Part shown: positions 24,093 through 37,582 of the stretch, in pieces
Position numbering within the stretch: the stretch's first letter is position 1
How the letters are laid out: every line of letters begins with the position of its first letter
NCBI GenBank assembly: GCA_943737045.1
Contig: CALSFV010000237.1
Coordinates: 248,001 to 312,000 of the forward strand
Direction of reading: 5' to 3'
Length of the DNA: 64,000 nucleotides
From: Parapristionchus giblindavisi
Taxonomy: Eukaryota; Nematoda; Chromadorea; Rhabditida; Diplogasteridae
Position numbers and translations under genes: made by a program
Notes under the pieces: model-generated
What the model was told of the DNA's origin: nothing
Database searches by the model: none
The model's input: the letters and a program-made list of their open reading frames with translations, nothing else

Positions 24093-25377
24093 TTCGTGTC
24101 AAGTTAATATATTATCGAATCTTATCGTAGCATATACCACGTGAAAGAGCAAAAAATTCTGAATAATCTACACTTCAGTTCATGTCAAACTGTAATGCTG
24201 TGTTGATTCCACAATGCAATAAGTACAAAAGTAGCTTTCACTCTGATAAGACCAAAACAATACCTGAAATGAAAAATTTTCTGCTAAACCCAGCGTGTCA
24301 TATACCAAACGAAAGAGCAAAAAATTCTGAGTATTTTGCACGTTCCCATGTTGAACAACGGCCACTTCAGCCGAATTAACAAAATTGAATTATGCTTTTT
24401 TGGCAATAAAGAATTCGTGTCAAGTTAATATATTATCGAATCTTATCGTAGCATATACCACGTGAAAGAGCAAAAAAATCTGAATAATCTACACTTCAGT
24501 TCATGTCAAACTGTAATGCTGTGTTGATTCCACAATGCAATTAGTACAAAAGTAGCTTTCACTCTGATAAGACCAAAACAATACCTGAAATGAAAAATTT
24601 TCTGCTAAACCCAGCGTGTCATATACCAAACGAAAGAGCAAACAATTCTGAGTATTTTGCACATTCCCATGTTGAACAACGGCCACTTCAGCCGAATTCA
24701 CAAAATTGAATTATGCTTTTTTGGCAATAAAGAATTCGTGTCAAGTTAATATATTATCGAATCTTATCGTAGCATATACCACGTGAAAGAGCAAAAAATT
24801 CTGAATAATCTACACTTCAGTTCATGTCAAACTGTAATGCTGTGTTGATTCCACAATGCAATAAGTACAAAAGTAGCTTTCACTCTGATAAGACCAAAAC
24901 AATACCTGAAATGAAAAATTTTCTGCTAAACCCAGCGTGTCATATACCAAACGAAAGAGCAAAAAATTCTGAGTATTTTGCACATTCCCATGTTGAACAA
25001 CGGCCACTTCAGCCGAATTCACAAAATTGAATTATGCTTTTTTGGCAATAAAGAATTCGTGTCAAGTTAATATATTATCGAATCTTATCGTAGCATATAC
25101 CACGTGAAAGAGCAAAAAATTCTGAATAATCTACACTTCAGTTCATGTCAAACTGTAATGCTGTGTTGATTCCACAATGCAATAAGTACAAAAGTAGCTT
25201 TCACTCTGATAAGACCAAAACAATACCTGAAATGAAAAATTTTCTGCTAAACCCAGCGTGTCATATACCAAAACGAAAGAGCAAAAAATTCTGAGTATTT
25301 TGCACATTCCCATGTTGAACAACGGCCACTTCAGCCGAATTCACAAAATTGAATTATGCTTTTTTGGCAATAAAGAA
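24093..25377 (+). repeat. D E B C tetramer
   Basis: Four monomers in the same D E B C order found at 1606-3212 and 5460-6745, here about 19 kb away from the latter. Either this tetramer is an old unit of the array or the segment was copied over a long distance. Confidence 0.75.
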
Positions 25378-26019
25378 TTCGTGTCAAGTTAATATATTAT
25401 CGAATCTTATCGTAGCATATACCACGTGAAAGAGCAAAAAATTCTGAATAATCTACACTTCAGTTCATGTCAAACTGTAATGCTGTGTTGATTCCACAAT
25501 GCAATAAGTACAAAAGTAGCTTTCACTCTGATAAGACCAAAACAATACCTGAAATGAAAAAATTTCTTCTAAACCCAGCGTGTCATATACCAAACGAAAG
25601 AGCAAAAAATTCTGAGTATCTTGCACGTTCCCATGTTGAACAACGGCCACTTCAGCCGAATTAACAAAATTGAATTATGCTTTTTTGGCAATAAAGAATT
25701 CGTGTCAAGTTAATATATTATCGAATCTTATCGTAGCATATACCACGTGAAAGAGCAAAAAAATCTGAATAATCTACACTTCAGTTCATGTCAAACTTTA
25801 ATGCTGTGTTGATTCCACAATGCAATTAGTACAAAAGTAGCTTTCACTCTGATAAGACCAAAACAATACCTGAAATGAAAAATTTTCTGCTAAACCCAGC
25901 GTGTCATATACCATACGAAAGAGCAAACAATTCTGAGTATTTTGCACATTCCCATGTTGAACAACGGCCACTTCAGCCGAATTAACAAAATTGAATTATG
26001 CTTTTTTGGCAATAAAGAA
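25378..26019 (+). repeat. Two diverged monomers at a subfamily boundary
   Basis: The first is class D with private changes around 25561-25568 and at about 25620 (TATC for TATT). The second is class G-like with CTTTAATG for CTGTAATG near 25798. Singletons concentrate here, immediately before the array switches to the 7-monomer HOR. Confidence 0.75.
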
Positions 26020-28267
26020 TTCGTGTCAAGTTAATATATTATCGAATCTTATCGTAGCATATACCAAGTGAAAGAGCAAAAAATTCTGAATAATCTACAC
26101 TTCAGTTCATGTCAAACTGTAATGCTGTGTTGATTCCACAATGCAATAAGTACAAAAGTAGCTTTCACTCTGATAAGACCAAAACAATACCTGAAATGAA
26201 AAATTTTCTGCTAAACCCAGCGTGTCATATACCAAACGAAAGAGCAAAAAATACTGAGTATTTTGCACGTTCCCATGTTGAACAACGGCCACTTCAGCCG
26301 AATTAACAAAATTGAATTATGCTTTTTTGGCAATAAAGAATTCGTGTCAAGTTAATATATTATCGAATCTTATCGTAGCATATACCACGTGAAAGAGCAA
26401 AAAAATCTGAATAATCTACACTTCAGTTCATGTCAAACTGTAATGCTGTGTTGATTCCACAATGCAATTAGTACAAAAGTAGCTTTCACTCTGATAAGAC
26501 CAAAACAATACCTGAAATGAAAAATTTTCTGCTAAACCCAGCGTGTCATATACCAAACGAAAGAGCAAAAAATTCTGAGTATTTTGCACGTTCCCATGTT
26601 GAACAACGGCCACTTCAGCCGAATTAACAAAATTGAATTATGCTTTTTTGGCAATAAAGAATTCGTGTCAAGTTAATATATTATCGAATCTTATCGTAGC
26701 ATATACCACGTGAAAGAGCAAAAAAATCTGAATAATCTACACTTCAGTTCATGTCAAACTGTAATGCTGTGTTGATTCCACAATGCAATTAGTACAAAAG
26801 TAGCTTTCACTCTGATAAGACCAAAACAATACCTGAAATGAAAAAATTTTCTGCTAAACCCAGCGTGTCATATACCAAACGAAAGAGCAAAAAATTCTGA
26901 GTATTTTGCACGTTCCCATGTTGAACAACGGCCACTTCAGCCGAATTCACAAAATTGAATTATGCTTTTTTGGCAATAAAGAATTCGTGTCAAGTTAATA
27001 TATTATCGAATCTTATCGTAGCATATACCACGTGAAAGAGCAAAAAATTCTGAATAATCTACACTTCAGTTCATGTCAAACTGTAATGCTGTGTTGATTC
27101 CACAATGCAATAAGTACAAAAGTAACTTTCACTCTGATAAGACCAAAACAATACCTGAAATGAAAAATTTTCTGCTAAACCCAGCGTGTCATATACCAAA
27201 GAAAGAGCAAAAAATGCTGAGTATTTTGCACATTCCCATGTTGAACAACGGCCACTTCAGCCGAATTCACAAAATTGAATTATGCTTTTTTGGCAATAAA
27301 GAATTCGTGTCAAGTTAATATATTATCGAATCTTATCGTAGAATATACCACGTGAAAGAGCAAAAAATTCTGAATAATCTACACTTCAGTTCATGTCAAA
27401 CTGTAATGCTGTGTTGATTCCACAATGCAATAAGTACAAAAGTAGCTTGCACTCTGATAAGACCAAAACAATACCTGAAATGAAAAATTTTCTGCTAAAC
27501 CCAGCGTGTCATATACCAAACGAAAGAGCAAAAAATTCTGAGTATTTTGCACATTCCCATGTTGAACAACGGCCACTTCAGCCGAATTCACAAAATTGAA
27601 TTATGCTTTTTTGGCAATAAAGAATTCGTGTCAAGTTAATATATTATCGAATCTTATCGTAGCATATACCACGTGAAAGAGCAAAAAATTCTGAATAATC
27701 TACACTTCAGTTCATGTCAAACTGTAATGCTGTGTTGATTCCACAATGCAATAAGTACAAAAGTAGCTTTCACTCTGATAAGACCAAAACAATACCTGAA
27801 ATGAAAAATTTTCTGCTAAACCCAGCGTGTCATATACCAAAACGAAAGAGCAAAAAATTCTGAGTATTTTGCACATTCCCATGTTGAACAACGGCCACTT
27901 CAGCCGAATTCACAAAATTGAATTATGCTTTTTTGGCAATAAAGAATTCGTGTCAAGTTAATATATTATCGAATCTTATCGTAGCATATACCACGTGAAA
28001 GAGCAAAAAATTCTGAATAATCTACACTTCAGTTCATGTCAAACTGTAATGCTGTGTTGATTCCACAATGCAATAAGTACAAAAGTAGCTTTCACTCTGA
28101 TAAGACCAAAACAATACCTGAAATGAAAAATTTTCTGCTAAACCCAGCGTGTCATATACCAAACGAAAGAGCAAAAAATTCTGAGTATTTTGCACGTTCC
28201 CATGTTGAACAACGGCCACTTCAGCCGAATTAACAAAATTGAATTATGCTTTTTTGGCAATAAAGAA
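26020..28267 (+). repeat. 7-monomer HOR copy 1: H F J K S C D (2,248 bp)
   Basis: Seven distinguishable monomers. H has p48 A and p234 A. J has an extra A in p180-184. K is 320 bp (one base missing after ACCAAA, plus p142 A and p234 G). S has p39 A and p146 G. C has the extra A in box B. Length changes of +1, -1 and +1 give 2,248 bp. The next 2,248 bp repeats the order, making this the cleanest HOR in the window. Confidence 0.92.
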
Positions 28268-30515
28268 TTCGTGTCAAGTTAATATATTATCGAATCTTAT
28301 CGTAGCATATACCAAGTGAAAGAGCAAAAAATTCTGAATAATCTACACTTCAGTTCATGTCAAACTGTAATGCTGTGTTGATTCCACAATGCAATAAGTA
28401 CAAAAGTAGCTTTCACTCTGATAAGACCAAAACAATACCTGAAATGAAAAATTTTCTGCTAAACCCAGCGTGTCATATACCAAACGAAAGAGCAAAAAAT
28501 ACTGAGTATTTTGCACGTTCCCATGTTGAACAACGGCCACTTCAGCCGAATTAACAAAATTGAATTATGCTTTTTTGGCAATAAAGAATTCGTGTCAAGT
28601 TAATATATTATCGAATCTTATCGTAGCATATACCACGTGAAAGAGCAAAAAAATCTGAATAATCTACACTTCAGTTCATGTCAAACTGTAATGCTGTGTT
28701 GATTCCACAATGCAATTAGTACAAAAGTAGCTTTCACTCTGATAAGACCAAAACAATACCTGAAATGAAAAATTTTCTGCTAAACCCAGCGTGTCATATA
28801 CCAAACGAAAGAGCAAAAAATTCTGAGTATTTTGCACGTTCCCATGTTGAACAACGGCCACTTCAGCCGAATTAACAAAATTGAATTATGCTTTTTTGGC
28901 AATAAAGAATTCGTGTCAAGTTAATATATTATCGAATCTTATCGTAGCATATACCACGTGAAAGAGCAAAAAAATCTGAATAATCTACACTTCAGTTCAT
29001 GTCAAACTGTAATGCTGTGTTGATTCCACAATGCAATTAGTACAAAAGTAGCTTTCACTCTGATAAGACCAAAACAATACCTGAAATGAAAAAATTTTCT
29101 GCTAAACCCAGCGTGTCATATACCAAACGAAAGAGCAAAAAATTCTGAGTATTTTGCACGTTCCCATGTTGAACAACGGCCACTTCAGCCGAATTCACAA
29201 AATTGAATTATGCTTTTTTGGCAATAAAGAATTCGTGTCAAGTTAATATATTATCGAATCTTATCGTAGCATATACCACGTGAAAGAGCAAAAAATTCTG
29301 AATAATCTACACTTCAGTTCATGTCAAACTGTAATGCTGTGTTGATTCCACAATGCAATAAGTACAAAAGTAACTTTCACTCTGATAAGACCAAAACAAT
29401 ACCTGAAATGAAAAATTTTCTGCTAAACCCAGCGTGTCATATACCAAAGAAAGAGCAAAAAATGCTGAGTATTTTGCACATTCCCATGTTGAACAACGGC
29501 CACTTCAGCCGAATTCACAAAATTGAATTATGCTTTTTTGGCAATAAAGAATTCGTGTCAAGTTAATATATTATCGAATCTTATCGTAGAATATACCACG
29601 TGAAAGAGCAAAAAATTCTGAATAATCTACACTTCAGTTCATGTCAAACTGTAATGCTGTGTTGATTCCACAATGCAATAAGTACAAAAGTAGCTTGCAC
29701 TCTGATAAGACCAAAACAATACCTGAAATGAAAAATTTTCTGCTAAACCCAGCGTGTCATATACCAAACGAAAGAGCAAAAAATTCTGAGTATTTTGCAC
29801 ATTCCCATGTTGAACAACGGCCACTTCAGCCGAATTCACAAAATTGAATTATGCTTTTTTGGCAATAAAGAATTCGTGTCAAGTTAATATATTATCGAAT
29901 CTTATCGTAGCATATACCACGTGAAAGAGCAAAAAATTCTGAATAATCTACACTTCAGTTCATGTCAAACTGTAATGCTGTGTTGATTCCACAATGCAAT
30001 AAGTACAAAAGTAGCTTTCACTCTGATAAGACCAAAACAATACCTGAAATGAAAAATTTTCTGCTAAACCCAGCGTGTCATATACCAAAACGAAAGAGCA
30101 AAAAATTCTGAGTATTTTGCACATTCCCATGTTGAACAACGGCCACTTCAGCCGAATTCACAAAATTGAATTATGCTTTTTTGGCAATAAAGAATTCGTG
30201 TCAAGTTAATATATTATCGAATCTTATCGTAGCATATACCACGTGAAAGAGCAAAAAATTCTGAATAATCTACACTTCAGTTCATGTCAAACTGTAATGC
30301 TGTGTTGATTCCACAATGCAATAAGTACAAAAGTAGCTTTCACTCTGATAAGACCAAAACAATACCTGAAATGAAAAATTTTCTGCTAAACCCAGCGTGT
30401 CATATACCAAACGAAAGAGCAAAAAATTCTGAGTATTTTGCACGTTCCCATGTTGAACAACGGCCACTTCAGCCGAATTAACAAAATTGAATTATGCTTT
30501 TTTGGCAATAAAGAA
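28268..30515 (+). repeat. 7-monomer HOR copy 2: H F J K S C D (2,248 bp)
   Basis: Repeats 26020-28267 monomer for monomer, including the unique 320-bp K and the p39 A/p146 G S monomer. I saw no difference between the copies by eye; an alignment was not run. Confidence 0.92.
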
Positions 30516-31479
30516 TTCGTGTCAAGTTAATATATTATCGAATCTTATCGTAGCATATACCAAGTGAAAGAGCAAAAAATTCTGAATAATCTACACTTCA
30601 GTTCATGTCAAACTGTAATGCTGTGTTGATTCCACAATGCAATAAGTACAAAAGTAGCTTTCACTCTGATAAGACCAAAACAATACCTGAAATGAAAAAT
30701 TTTCTGCTAAACCCAGCGTGTCATATACCAAACGAAAGAGCAAAAAATACTGAGTATTTTGCACGTTCCCATGTTGAACAACGGCCACTTCAGCCGAATT
30801 AACAAAATTGAATTATGCTTTTTTGGCAATAAAGAATTCGTGTCAAGTTAATATATTATCGAATCTTATCGTAGCATATACCACGTGAAAGAGCAAAAAA
30901 ATCTGAATAATCTACACTTCAGTTCATGTCAAACTGTAATGCTGTGTTGATTCCACAATGCAATTAGTACAAAAGTAGCTTTCACTCTGATAAGACCAAA
31001 ACAATACCTGAAATGAAAAATTTTCTGCTAAACCCAGCGTGTCATATACCAAACGAAAGAGCAAAAAATTCTGAGTATTTTGCACGTTCCCATGTTGAAC
31101 AACGGCCACTTCAGCCGAATTAACAAAATTGAATTATGCTTTTTTGGCAATAAAGAATTCGTGTCAAGTTAATATATTATCGAATCTTATCGTAGCATAT
31201 ACCACGTGAAAGAGCAAAAAAATCTGAATAATCTACACTTCAGTTCATGTCAAACTGTAATGCTGTGTTGATTCCACAATGCAATTAGTACAAAAGTAGC
31301 TTTCACTCTGATAAGACCAAAACAATACCTGAAATGAAAAAATTTTCTGCTAAACCCAGCGTGTCATATACCAAACGAAAGAGCAAAAAATTCTGAGTAT
31401 TTTGCACGTTCCCATGTTGAACAACGGCCACTTCAGCCGAATTAACAAAATTGAATTATGCTTTTTTGGCAATAAAGAA
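30516..31479 (+). repeat. 7-monomer HOR, partial third copy (H F J)
   Basis: H and F continue the register. The third monomer is J but with p286 A instead of C, so its right end already belongs to the J type of the following subfamily. K S C D are absent. The switch lies inside this J monomer, between its A insertion and p286. Confidence 0.85.
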
Positions 31480-33728
31480 TTCGTGTCAAGTTAATATATT
31501 ATCGAATCTTATCGTAGCATATACCACGTGAAAGAGCAAAAAAATCTGAATAATCTACACTTCAGTTCATGTCAAACTGTAATGCTGTGTTGATTCCACA
31601 ATGCAATTAGTACAAAAGTAGCTTTCACTCTGATAAGACCAAAACAATACCTGAAATGAAAAAATTTTCTGCTAAACCCAGCGTGTCATATACCAAACGA
31701 AAGAGCAAAAAATTCTGAGTATTTTGCACGTTCCCATGTTGAACAACGGCCACTTCAGCCGAATTAACAAAATTGAATTATGCTTTTTTGGCAATAAAGA
31801 ATTCGTGTCAAGTTAATATATTATCGAATCTTATCGTAGCATATACCACGTGAAAGAGCAAAAAATTATGAATAATCTACACTTCAGTTCATGTCAAACT
31901 GTAATGCTGTGTTGATTCCACAATGCAATTAGTACAAAAGTAGCTTTCACTCTGATTAGACCAAAACAATACCTGAAATGAAAAATTTTCTGCTAAACCC
32001 AGCGTGTCATATACCAAACGAAAGAGCAAAAAATTCTGAGTATTTTGCACGTTCCCATGTTGAACAACGGCCACTTCAGCCGAATTAACAAAATTGAATT
32101 ATGCTTTTTTGGCAATAAAGAATTCGTGTCAAGTTAATATATTATCGAATCTTATCGTAGCATATACCACGTGAAAGAGCAAAAAAATCTGAATAATCTA
32201 CACTTCAGTTCATGTCAAACTGTAATGCTGTGTTGATTCCACAATGCAATAAGTACAAAAGTAGCTTTCACTCTGATAAGGCCAAAACAATACCTGAAAT
32301 GAAAAATTTTCTGCTAAACCCAGCGTGTAATATACCAAACGAAAGAGCAAAAAATTCTGAGTATTTTGCACGTTCCCATGTTGAACAACGGCCACTTCAG
32401 CCGAATTAACAAAATTGAATTATGCTTTTTTGGCAATAAAGAATTCGTGTCAAGTTAATATATTATCGAATCTTATCGTAGCATATACCACGTGAAAGAG
32501 CAAAAAAATCTGAATAATCTACACTTCAGTTCATGTCAAACTGTAATGCTGTGTTGATTCCACAATGCAATAAGTACAAAAGTAGCTTTCACTCTGATAA
32601 GGCCAAAACAATACCTGAAATGAAAAATTTTCTGCTAAACCCAGCGTGTCATATACCAAACGAAAGAGCAAAAAATTCTGAGTATTTTGCACGTTCCCAT
32701 GTTGAACAACGGCCACTTCAGCCGAATTAACAAAATTGAATTATGCTTTTTTGGCAATAAAGAATTCGTGTCAAGTTAATATATTATCGAATCTTATCGT
32801 AGCATATACCACGTGAAAGAGCAAAAAAATCTGAATAATCTACACTTCAGTTCATGTCAAACTGTAATGCTGTGCTGATTCCACAATGCAATAAGTACAA
32901 AAGTAGCTTTCACTCTGATAAGACCAAAACAATACCTGAAATGAAAAATTTTCTGCTAAACCCAGCGTGTCATATACCAAACGAAAGAGCAAAAAATTCT
33001 CAGTATTTTGCACGTTCCCATGTTGAACAACGGCCACTTCAGCCGAATTAACAAAATTGAATTATGCTTTTTTGGCAATAAAGAATTCGTGTCAAGTTAA
33101 TATATTATCGAATCTTATCGTAGCATATACCACGTGAAAGAGCAAAAAAATCTGAATAATCTACACTTCAGTTCATGTCAAACTGTAATGCTGTGTTGAT
33201 TCCACAATGCAATAAGTACAAAAGTAGCTTTCACTCTGATAAGACCAAAACAATACCTGAAATGAAAAAATTTCTGCTAAACCCAGCGTGTCATATACCA
33301 AACGAAAGAGCAAAAAATTCTGAGTATTTTGCACATTCCCATGTTGAACAACGGCCACTTCAGCCGAATTCACAAAATTGAATTATGCTTTTTTGGCAAT
33401 AAAGAATTCGTGTCAAGTTAATATATTATCGAATCTTATCGTAGCATATACCACGTGAAAGAGCAAAAAAATCTGAATAATCTACACTTCAGTTCATGTC
33501 AAACTGTAATGCTGTGTTGATTCCACAATGCAATTAGTACAAAAGTAGCTTTCACTCTGATAAGACCAAAACAATACCTGAAATGAAAAAATTTTCTGCT
33601 AAACCCAGCGTGTCATATACCAAACGAAAGAGCAAAAAATTCTGAGTATTTTGCACGTTCCCATGTTGAACAACGGCCACTTCAGCCGAATTAACAAAAT
33701 TGAATTATGCTTTTTTGGCAATAAAGAA
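31480..33728 (+). repeat. J N P P T2-like, B-like, J (7 monomers)
   Basis: Start of the J/N/P/T subfamily. N is the first copy with p67 A and p156 T; P is marked by p159 G. The first P has private changes (GTAATATACC for GTCATATACC near 32329). The T2-like monomer (32765-33085) has p65 A from P on its left and p111 C plus p237 C on its right, so it is probably recombinant. The sixth (33086-33406) has p65 A on an otherwise B pattern with A6T3 at p180. The block ends with a second J, so J to J spans 1,927 bp. Confidence 0.78.
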
Positions 33729-36700
33729 TTCGTGTCAAGTTAATATATTATCGAATCTTATCGTAGCATATACCACGTGAAAGAGCAAAAAATTATGAAT
33801 AATCTACACTTCAGTTCATGTCAAACTGTAATGCTGTGTTGATTCCACAATGCAATTAGTACAAAAGTAGCTTTCACTCTGATTAGACCAAAACAATACC
33901 TGAAATGAAAAATTTTCTGCTAAACCCAGCGTGTCATATACCAAACGAAAGAGCAAAAAATTCTGAGTATTTTGCACGTTCCCATGTTGAACAACGGCCA
34001 CTTCAGCCGAATTAACAAAATTGAATTATGCTTTTTTGGCAATAAAGAATTCGTGTCAAGTTAATATATTATCGAATCTTATCGTAGCATATACCACGTG
34101 AAAGAGCAAAAAAATCTGAATAATCTACACTTCAGTTCATGTCAAACTGTAATGCTGTGTTGATTCCACAATGCAATAAGTACAAAAGTAGCTTTCACTC
34201 TGATAAGGCCAAAACAATACCTGAAATGAAAAATTTTCTGCTAAACCCAGCGTGTCATATACCAAACGAAAGAGCAAAAAATTCTGAGTATTTTGCACGT
34301 TCCCATGTTGAACAACGGCCACTTCAGCCGAATTAACAAAATTGAATTATGCTTTTTTGGCAATAAAGAATTCGTGTCAAGTTAATATATTATCGAATCT
34401 TATCGTAGCATATACCACGTGAAAGAGCAAAAAATTCTGAATAATCTACACTTCAGTTCATGTCAAACTGTAATGCTGTGTTGATTCCACAATGCAATAA
34501 GTACAAAAGTAGCTTTCACTCTGATAAGACCAAAACAATACCTGAAATGAAAAATTTTCTGCTAAACCCAGCGTGTCATATACCAAACGAAAGAGCAAAA
34601 AATTCTCAGTATTTTGCACGTTCCCATGTTGAACAACGGCCACTTCAGCCGAATTAACAAAATTGAATTATGCTTTTTTGGCAATAAAGAATTCGTGTCA
34701 AGTTAATATATTATCGAATCTTATCGTAGCATATACCACGTGAAAGAGCAAAAAATTCTGAATAATCTACACTTCAGTTCATGTCAAACTGTAATGCTGT
34801 GCTGATTCCACAATGCAATAAGTACAAAAGTAGCTTTCACTCTGATAAGACCAAAACAATACCTGAAATGAAAAATTTTCTGCTAAACCCAGCGTGTCAT
34901 ATACCAAACGAAAGAGCAAAAAATTCTCAGTATTTTGCACGTTCCCATGTTGAACAACGGCCACTTCAGCCGAATTAACAAAATTGAATTATGCTTTTTT
35001 GGCAATAAAGAATTCGTGTCAAGTTAATATATTATCGAATCTTATCGTAGCATATACCACGTGAAAGAGCAAAAAATTCTGAATAATCTACACTTCAGTT
35101 CATGTCAAACTGTAATGCTGTGCTGATTCCACAATGCAATAAGTACAAAAGTAGCTTTCACTCTGATAAGACCAAAACAATACCTGAAATGAAAAATTTT
35201 CTGCTAAACCCAGCGTGTCATATACCAAACGAAAGAGCAAAAAATTCTGAGTATTTTGCACATTCCCATGTTGAACAACGGCCACTTCAGCCGAATTCAC
35301 AAAATTGAATTATGCTTTTTTGGCAATAAAGAATTCGTGTCAAGTTAATATATTATCGAATCTTATCGTAGCATATACCACGTGAAAGAGCAAAAAATTC
35401 TGAATAATCTACACTTCAGTTCATGTCAAACTGTAATGCTGTGTTGATTCCACAATGCAATAAGTACAAAAGTAGCTTTCACTCTGATAAGACCAAAACA
35501 ATACCTGAAATGAAAAATTTTCTGCTAAACCCAGCGTGTCATATACCAAACGAAAGAGCAAAAAATTCTCAGTATTTTGCACGTTCCCATGTTGAACAAC
35601 GGCCACTTCAGCCGAATTAACAAAATTGAATTATGCTTTTTTGGCAATAAAGAATTCGTGTCAAGTTAATATATTATCGAATCTTATCGTAGCATATACC
35701 ACGTGAAAGAACAAAAAATTCTGAATAATCTACACTTCAGTTCATGTCAAACTGTAATGCTGTGCTGATTCCACAATGCAATAAGTACAAAAGTAGCTTT
35801 CACTCTGATAAGACCAAAACAATACCTGAAATGAAAAATTTTCTGCTAAACCCAGCGTGTCATATACCAAACGAAAGAGCAAAAAATTCTGAGTATTTTG
35901 CACATTCCCATGTTGAACAACGGCCACTTCAGCCGAATTCACAAAATTGAATTATGCTTTTTTGGCAATAAAGAATTCGTGTCAAGTTAATATATTATCG
36001 AATCTTATCGTAGCATATACCACGTGAAAGAGCAAAAAATTCTGAATAATCTACACTTCAGTTCATGTCAAACTGTAATGCTGTGTTGATTCCACAATGC
36101 AATAAGTACAAAAGTAGCTTTCACTCTGATAAGACCAAAACAATACCTGAAATGAAAAATTTTCTGCTAAACCCAGCGTGTCATATACCAAAACGAAAGA
36201 GCAAAAAATTCTGAGTATTTTGCACATTCCCATGTTGAACAACGGCCACTTCAGCCGAATTAACAAAATTGAATTATGCTTTTTTGGCAATAAAGAATTC
36301 GTGTCAAGTTAATATATTATCGAATCTTATCGTAGCATATACCACGTGAAAGAGCAAAAAATTCTGAATAATCTACACTTCAGTTCATGTCAAACTGTAA
36401 TGCTGTGCTGATTCCACAATGCAATAAGTACAAAAGTAGCTTTCACTCTGATAAGACCAAAACAATACCTGAAATGAAAAATTTTCTGCTAAACCCAGCG
36501 TGTCATATACCAAACGAAAGAGCAAAAAATTCTCAGTATTTTGCACGTTCCCATGTTGAACAACGGCCACTTCAGCCGAATTAACAAAATTGAATTATGC
36601 TTTTTTGGCAATAAAGAATTCGTGTCAAGTTAATATATTATCGAATCTTATCGTAGCATATACCACGTGAAAGAGCAAAAAATTCTGAATAATCTACACT

Positions 36701-36939
36701 TCAGTTCATGTCAAACTGTAATGCTGTGCTGATTCCACAATGCAATAAGTACAAAAGTAGCTTTCACTCTGATAAGACCAAAACAATACCTGAAATGAAA
36801 AATTTTCTGCTAAACCCAGCGTGTCATATACCAAACGAAAGAGCAAAAAATTCTGAGTATTTTGCACATTCCCATGTTGAACAACGGCCACTTCAGCCGA
36901 ATTCACAAAATTGAATTATGCTTTTTTGGCAATAAAGAA
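33729..36939 (+). repeat. N P T1 T2 U T1 U V T2 U (10 monomers)
   Basis: T1/T2 carry p237 C and U carries p111 C. Starting at P, the six-monomer order P T1 T2 U T1 U also appears at 46573-48498, more than 12 kb away, where a C-type monomer follows in place of V. V differs from C only at p286, so the two segments probably share ancestry over at least seven monomers. One copy has a private G to A in GAGC near 35710. Confidence 0.8.
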
Positions 36940-37582
36940 TTCGTGTCAAGTTAATATATTATCGAATCTTATCGTAGCATATACCACGTGAAAGAGCAAA
37001 AAAATCTGAATAATCTACACTTCAGTTCATGTCAAACTGTAATGCTGTGTTGATTCCACAATGCAATTAGTACAAAAGTAGCTTTCACTCTGATAAGACC
37101 AAAACAATACCTGAAATGAAAAAATTTTCTGCTAAACCCAGCGTGTCATATACCAAACGAAAGAGCAAAAAATTCTGAGTATTTTGCACGTTCCCATGTT
37201 GAACAACGGCCACTTCAGCCGAATTAACAAAATTGAATTATGCTTTTTTGGCAATAAAGAATTCGTGTCAAGTTAATATATTATCGAATCTTATCGTAGC
37301 ATATACCACGTGAAAGAGCAAAAAATTATGAATAATCTACACTTCAGTTCATGTCAAACTGTAATGCTGTGTTGATTCCACAATGCAATTAGTACAAAAG
37401 TAGCTTTCACTCTGATTAGACCAAAACAATACCTGAAATGAAAAATTTTCTGCTAAACCCAGCGTGTCATATACCAAACGAAAGAGCAAAAAATTCTGAG
37501 TATTTTGCACGTTCCCATGTTGAACAACGGCCACTTCAGCCGAATTAACAAAATTGAATTATGCTTTTTTGGCAATAAAGAA
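36940..37582 (+). repeat. J N pair before the 2,248-bp duplication
   Basis: J (322 bp) then N. With the following W P T1 U it forms a six-monomer unit of 1,927 bp (J N W P T1 U) that recurs from 38867 and, with an extra W, on to 41114. Confidence 0.85.

Noticed and set aside
27073..29566. Longer 81-82-codon frames at 27073, 29321, 58549 and 59837
   Set aside because: They exist only because the 320-bp and 323-bp monomers shift the frame past the usual stop. Two of them are copies made by HOR duplication, not independent evidence of selection.
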